The position numbers and the translations under genes were made by a program. The notes beneath the pieces were generated by a model, which did not search any database, had not been told where the DNA came from, and worked only from the letters and a program-made list of their open reading frames with translations. DNA of 64,000 bases from positions 62,001 through 126,000 of the forward strand of contig NZ_LMAH01000002.1 of the NCBI RefSeq assembly GCF_001507335.1, written 5' to 3'. The stretch comes from Chryseobacterium sp. JAH. GTDB taxonomy: Bacteria > Bacteroidota > Bacteroidia > Flavobacteriales > Weeksellaceae. The first letter of the stretch is position 1; the number at the start of each line of letters is the position of its first letter. This document shows positions 63,963 to 64,000 of this stretch, one piece after another.

Positions 63963-64000
63963 AAAATATCTCATTCAAATTTTGTCTCATATCAACAGTT

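Overview
The window comes from a Bacteroidota genome, most likely a Chryseobacterium-like flavobacterium (Weeksellaceae). The signs are low GC, promoters of the TTTG-N19/21-TAnnTTTG type, almost no Shine-Dalgarno sequences, and typical families of this group: DUF4249 lipoprotein plus TonB receptor, GLPGLI protein, the ArgF'-type transcarbamylase, and a symporter-kinase fusion. No rRNA, tRNA, CRISPR array or prophage was seen. The assignment rests on reading the sequence only.

Layout. 1-5,100 (minus): kdp potassium-pump operon (kdpC cut by the window edge, kdpB, kdpA), preceded by four tiny one-helix membrane genes, one of them kdpF, and a 119-residue protein. 5,200-10,100 (minus): NtrC-type regulator, HAD phosphatase, Nudix-winged-helix regulator, acyltransferase. 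10,300-14,100 (plus): methyltransferase, VanZ-like protein, AsmA-like protein. 14,200-17,400 (minus): DUF4249 lipoprotein and TonB receptor. 17,500-24,900 (minus): a six-gene signalling operon with two hybrid kinases, CheR, CheB and two lone receivers but no chemotaxis genes. 25,600-32,850 (plus): a catabolic operon that fits non-phosphorylating L-fucose breakdown. 33,800-40,000 (minus): pyrimidine operon pyrB-carA-carB, with a REP-associated transposase placed between carA and carB. 41,200-50,130 (minus): a full arginine operon GNAT-argG-argC-argD-argF'-argB-argE-argH, with a zinc-ribbon/HTH gene transcribed away from it. 50,900-63,050 (plus): porin, MFS transporter, small membrane proteins, symporter-kinase, a decayed transposase with tandem REPs, a lone receiver, propionyl-CoA synthetase, GNAT and acetyl-CoA synthetase. 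63,100-63,960 (minus): a broken GLPGLI gene.

Most notable observation: upstream of pyrB there is a complete attenuator-like leader. It has a good promoter, a 23-codon leader ORF, a GC-rich hairpin, a U-rich stretch, and a terminator hairpin that begins at the leader stop codon, 20 nt before pyrB. This is the order of parts in the enterobacterial pyrBI attenuator, which senses UTP, but here it is in Bacteroidota and would control the whole pyrB-carA-carB operon. Further points of interest: the unlisted kdp microproteins, a Val at the specificity position of ArgF', a candidate operator and candidate regulator for the arginine operon, REP/RAYT elements lodged inside two operons, and a CrbS/CrbR-like acetate-sensing arrangement.
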